In this document: positions 41,740-44,800 of the stretch, in pieces
How the letters are laid out: every line of letters starts with the position of its first letter
How positions within the stretch are numbered: position 1 is the first letter of the stretch
Assembly (NCBI GenBank): GCA_028697145.1
Contig: JAQVFR010000028.1
Span: 1-44,800 of the forward strand
Source of the DNA: Actinomycetota bacterium
Lineage (GTDB): Bacteria > Actinomycetota > Geothermincolia > Geothermincolales > RBG-13-55-18
Direction of reading: 5' to 3'
DNA: 44,800 nt
Position numbers and translations under genes: made by a program
Notes under the pieces: model-generated
Database searches by the model: none
The model's input: the letters and a program-made list of their open reading frames with translations, nothing else
Told to the model about the DNA's origin: nothing

Positions 41740-42912
41740 TCAAGCCGCCTCTCCCGCTGCCTGCCGCGCCGCGGCGCGCGCCCATTCCTCCGCCCGCTGC
41801 ACGTCCGCGAGGGAGTTCGCCCGCGCCGGTTCGAACCCGTCCAGGGTGTTCTCGATCACCCTCTCGATGTCCATGAAGCCTATTCTACCCGCCAGGAAGG
41901 CCGCCACCGACACCTCGTTGGCGGCGTTGAGCACCGCCGGGGCCAGGCCGCCCTCTCTTCCGGCCTTGTAGGCCAGCTCCAGGCATCTGAAGGTATCGGT
42001 GTCTATGCTCCCGAAGCTGAGGTCGCCCAGCGAGGCGAGGTCGGTGCGCTTGAAGGGGGGACCCCACCTCTGCGGCCAGGAGATGGCGAGTGCGATGGGA
42101 AGGCGCATGTCCGGCACGCTGAGCTGCGCGGAGAGGGAGCCGTCGCGGAACTCCACCAGGGAGTGCACCACGCTCTGGGGGTGGGCTACCACCTTGATGC
42201 GTTCGTATGGGACCCCGAAGAGGAAGTGGGCCTCGATGACCTCCAACCCCTTGTTCATGAGCGTCGCCGAATCGATTGTGATCTTCCTCCCCATGCTCCA
42301 TGTGGGATGGGCAAGGGCGTCATCGATGGTCACCTTCTCCAACTCCCCCCGGTTGCGCCCGTAAAAAGGTCCGCCGGAGGCGGTGAGTACGATGTTCTCG
42401 ACTTCACCGATGTCTTCCCCCCGCAGGCAGTGGAAGACGGCGCCGTGCTCGGAGTCCACGGGGATGAGCTCCCCGCCCGACCTGAGCGCCTCCAGCACCA
42501 GGTCTCCCCCCGCCACCATGCTCTCCTTGTTGGCCAGCGCCAGCCTCTTGCCCGCCCCCAGCGCGGCCAGGGTCGGGGGCAGACCGGCCGAGCCCACGAT
42601 GCCGTTGAGGACGATGTCGGCCAGGGGATAAGCGGCCGCCTCCAGCAGGCAGTCCGCTCCCGTCGCTACCTCGATGCCCGTGCCCGCGAGGCGTTCCCGC
42701 AGCTCCGCCGCCGCCTTTTCCGACACCATGCCCACGAAAGCAGGCTTGTACCTGCGGGCCTGTTCCTCCATGAGTGCGACGTTGGAATGGGCGGTCATGG
42801 CCACCACCCTGAGGCGGTCCGGATGCGCGTCCACCACCTCCAGGGCCTGAGTCCCGATGGAACCCGTGGAGCCCAGGATGGCCAGTCCGCGCGATTCTTC
42901 CCTTGCGTTCAT
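41740..42912 (-). CDS. dxr: 1-deoxy-D-xylulose 5-phosphate reductoisomerase
   Basis: Converts DXP to MEP with NADPH, the first committed step of the MEP pathway. The 390-residue protein has the nucleotide-binding LAILGSTGSIGTQALEVV near the N-terminus, the ALANKESMVAGGDL block, VDSEHGAVFHCL and ASGGPFYGRN with metal and substrate residues, and DSATLMNKGLEVIEAHFLF in part. It is the first gene of a dxr-rseP-ispG-proS run. A TATAAT exactly six bases before the ATG implies a leaderless transcript. The usual upstream cdsA, uppS, frr and pyrH genes are not present; instead an accessory stretch begins. Confidence 0.97.
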   Translation of the reverse strand: MNAREESRGLAILGSTGSIGTQALEVVDAHPDRLRVVAMTAHSNVALMEEQARRYKPAFVGMVSEKAAAELRERLAGTGIEVATGADCLLEAAAYPLADIVLNGIVGSAGLPPTLAALGAGKRLALANKESMVAGGDLVLEALRSGGELIPVDSEHGAVFHCLRGEDIGEVENIVLTASGGPFYGRNRGELEKVTIDDALAHPTWSMGRKITIDSATLMNKGLEVIEAHFLFGVPYERIKVVAHPQSVVHSLVEFRDGSLSAQLSVPDMRLPIALAISWPQRWGPPFKRTDLASLGDLSFGSIDTDTFRCLELAYKAGREGGLAPAVLNAANEVSVAAFLAGRIGFMDIERVIENTLDGFEPARANSLADVQRAEEWARAAARQAAGEAA

Positions 42913-42918
42913 AGCAAC

Positions 42919-42924
42919 ATTATA
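42919..42924 (-). promoter_or_regulatory. -10 element of a leaderless promoter for dxr
   Basis: A perfect TATAAT on the minus strand ends six bases before the ATG, so the expected first transcribed base is the A of the start codon. No Shine-Dalgarno sequence precedes the ATG. No -35 box is evident. The geometry is identical to that at 16,976-16,981. Confidence 0.68.
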
Positions 42925-43311
42925 CGGGTTGGGGCACGGGGAAGCCTTACCCTCCGTCTATAAGGGAATGCCTGATAAGCGTCTGTAGACTTCGCTGGAA
43001 GGCCGAGGACAAGAAAAACGAGGGAGGGGGCGTGAAAGATGCGATGCCTTGAGCCGCTAGAATCTACCGGAGGGATGGATGGCACTGTCCGGTAAGCTCA
43101 TGACTTTTTCAGATAATCACTGCAACTCCCCTTGAAGTGAACTTGCCTGTCTTGAATGCGGGGAGGCATGGCTCAATAACAAAAGGAACCCCAGCTACTA
43201 CATATTGTGTCTTTACGGACTATCTCCAGCCGATAAAATAAGAATAATGCGAGAAATGTATTAGATTATAATAAAAATGTATCGTCAATAACAATTTTTA
43301 CGAGGAAAATC
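42925..43311. other. Accessory intergenic stretch between dxr and the Fic remnant
   Basis: No complete gene is supported. On the plus strand, 43,139-43,264 is open for 41 codons with no start codon and reads like a protein end, including a CLECGEAW segment; it may be a decayed remnant or chance. The part from about 43,200 is clearly AT-rich, with TATAAT at 43,267-43,272, a possible -10 for the Fic gene. No insertion-sequence ends or direct repeats marking the boundary were recognised. Confidence 0.4.
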
Positions 43312-43315
43312 ATGA

Positions 43316-44580
43316 TTGAAAACATTACTGAAAAAGGCCAAGGGCCAGCCGGCTCTTAGGCTCGCCGGGTATGCGTGGCTTATCGAGAGGTATGGCCTCG
43401 AGGTCATCCCGAATTGGCACAAGTCCATGGTGGGGGCCAAAGGGACCCATCATGTCATATCAAAAGAGAACGTCGTCGAGGAGGTCTATCCGACCAGGTC
43501 CTGGCCGGGGGATACCCTCAGTGACCACCTTGAGTTCGCACTCAAACACGACGGCACCAATCTAGCCATCTTCGCCCGTCTGTTCCAGAAGGTGGGCATG
43601 GAAGACCTGCTCGAGTATATCCGGTCCAAGCCGACTAGCAAGTATGCCCGACGCATCTGGTTCCTTTATGAGTTTTTAACGGGCACTTCGCTCTCGCTCG
43701 ACGATCTTAAGGTGGGCAACTATGTCGACCTGCTTGAACCAGACGAATATTACACCCTCACTCCAGGCCACCGGGTCCGCCGCCAGCGTGTGAACGACAA
43801 CATGTTGGGTGACGAAAGCTTCTGCCCAGTGGTGCGGCGCACCGAAACCCTCCGCCATTACGAGCATGCCAACCTGCCATACCGGTGCCAGCAGGTGGTG
43901 TCCGGCTATTCTCCGGAAATGTTGAAGAGGGCACTAAGATATCTCTACAGCAAGGAGACAAAGTCGTCCTTTGAGATAGAGCGAATCAAGCCTACTTCTA
44001 CCAGGACCGAGCGCTTCGTAACAATGCTTCAGTTAGCAGAAAAGGAAGACTTTTGTAGTAAAGATAGGCTGATCGAGGCCCAAAACCACATCGTCGACCC
44101 TCGCTTCCGTGATCCCGATTATCGGTCAAGCCAGAACTATGTGGGTGAAACGATTGCCTGGCAGGAAGAAAAGATCCATTATGTGCCTCCCAAACCAGAA
44201 GACCTCCCCGGGCTCATGGAAGGTTTGCTGGCCGCCCATGAATATATGGAGGCGGGACAGCTGTCTGGTATCGCTTTATCGACATGACTCAACAAGCCGA
44301 GGCGTTGTTCCGTTTTATTGAACAGACTATCGAGACAGAGCTCGCCGGCGAACTAGCTTTCCTGGCCAACTACGACACAACCAAGCAAGCCCTCCAGGAG
44401 GTCGTGGACATGCCCGATCGACTTATCGACCTATTCATCCGTTTCTGCCTTCAGAACAATGGCCGGCTTTCGGAGAAAAAGAGAAAAAGCTATTTCGAGG
44501 CCTTGTCGGACAAAGAGGTCGCCATCATGGAAAAGATTGTTCAATCCAATTATGGAAATGGCACCACTAAGGATAGATAA
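43316..44580 (+). pseudogene. Fic-family protein gene with its catalytic core deleted
   Basis: Fic proteins attach AMP or related groups to target hydroxyls through HPFx(D/E)GNGR. The first reading frame (43,316-44,287, 323 residues) is a Fic-family N-terminal region: KGQPALRLAGYAWLIERYGL, RPTSTRTER-like PTSTRTERF, and NYVGETIAWQEE. A SSFEIE stretch resembles the inhibitory-helix motif. Reading then breaks. From about 44,257 the +1-shifted frame gives TAVWYRFIDMTQQAEALF and runs to 44,580 as a normal Fic-family C-terminus (VDMPDRLIDLFIRFCLQNNGRLS). The intervening Fic motif is absent from both parts. The start is TTG 43,316 or was the ATG at 43,312, which is in another frame. A catalytic Fic protein cannot be made. 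Confidence 0.85.
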
Positions 44581-44603
44581 ACTAAGGTTGCTAGGGGTAT
44601 AAA

Positions 44604-44800
44604 CTACTGTTTTCCAGCTTCTCTCAGCCCTCGCAACGCGTTATATAGATCGCCATCGATTACGTCAGGATTATCAATAAATTCCTGAGCTGCTTCCTCT
44701 ATTTGCCCTTGTTTGCATATCTCCAGATAAGAAGTGTCCGTCTTTTCTGCTTGTTCCCTTGAAGCAGTCTCGTAATCGTCGCCCGCTTCGATACAGGATG
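44604..44800 (-). CDS. Partial hypothetical protein, C-terminal 64 residues
   Basis: An open frame enters from the right edge on the minus strand and ends with TAG at 44,604-44,606. The visible 64 residues are acidic and helical in character, ending DVIDGDLYNALRGLREAGKQ; no family is recognised. It converges on the Fic remnant, with 23 bases between the stops. Too short for a functional call; antitoxin or other accessory roles cannot be judged without the N-terminus. Codon use is less GC-rich than in the core genes. Confidence 0.5.
   Translation of the reverse strand, partial: SCIEAGDDYETASREQAEKTDTSYLEICKQGQIEEAAQEFIDNPDVIDGDLYNALRGLREAGKQ

Noticed and set aside
43139-43264. 41-codon plus-strand open stretch before the Fic remnant
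   Set aside because: It reads like protein and has a CxxC-type pair, but has no start codon and is short enough to be chance; kept only as a remark under the intergenic entry.

Overview
The window is a 42.9 kb run of conserved housekeeping genes, all transcribed from the minus strand, followed at the right end (about 42,913-44,800) by a short AT-richer accessory stretch with genes in other orientations. GC-rich codon use, tight gene packing and frequent TTG/GTG starts fit a high-GC bacterium. From memory, the gene order matches the Actinomycetota backbone between the pgsA-patA-pimA region and alaS-ruvX-mltG of Mycobacterium. It also keeps a queA-tgt block between ruvB and yajC, as in Firmicutes. 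A deep-branching actinobacterium from an uncultured or poorly sampled lineage is the best guess; this is inference, not an rRNA identification.

Layout in order of transcription (right to left): dxr-rseP-ispG (isoprenoid precursors plus a site-2 protease); proS; a small cupin; pgsA-patA-pimA-like-inositol phosphatase (phosphatidylinositol mannoside type lipids); a LysE exporter; lemA and htpX; pdxS-pdxT (vitamin B6); yebC-ruvC-ruvA-ruvB (recombination); queH-queA-tgt (queuosine); yajC-secD-secF (protein export); relA/spoT, dtd, a metallo-hydrolase, hisS, aspS, ispH; an acetate block (acs, acetate transporter, CoA-transferase fused to a GNAT acetyltransferase); a probable 6S RNA next to rarA; and iscU-like, DUF948, alaS, ruvX, mltG. 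Many junctions show stop/start overlaps (ATGA, TGATG, GTGA), so most blocks are translationally coupled operons.

Points of interest: (1) a Fic-family gene at the right end has lost its catalytic core by an internal deletion whose junction can be located; (2) a 6S RNA is supported by matched stems across about 190 nt; (3) SecF ends in ten lysines while YajC of the same operon ends in a Glu-rich tail; (4) a Pat-like GNAT domain is fused to an acetyl-CoA hydrolase/transferase two genes from acs; (5) dxr and the metallo-hydrolase each have TATAAT exactly six bases before ATG, the signature of leaderless transcripts; (6) hairpin-forming intergenic repeats recur at three places. No CRISPR array, tRNA, rRNA or complete insertion sequence was seen. 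I found no clearly new multi-gene system; the strongest unusual items are those listed here.
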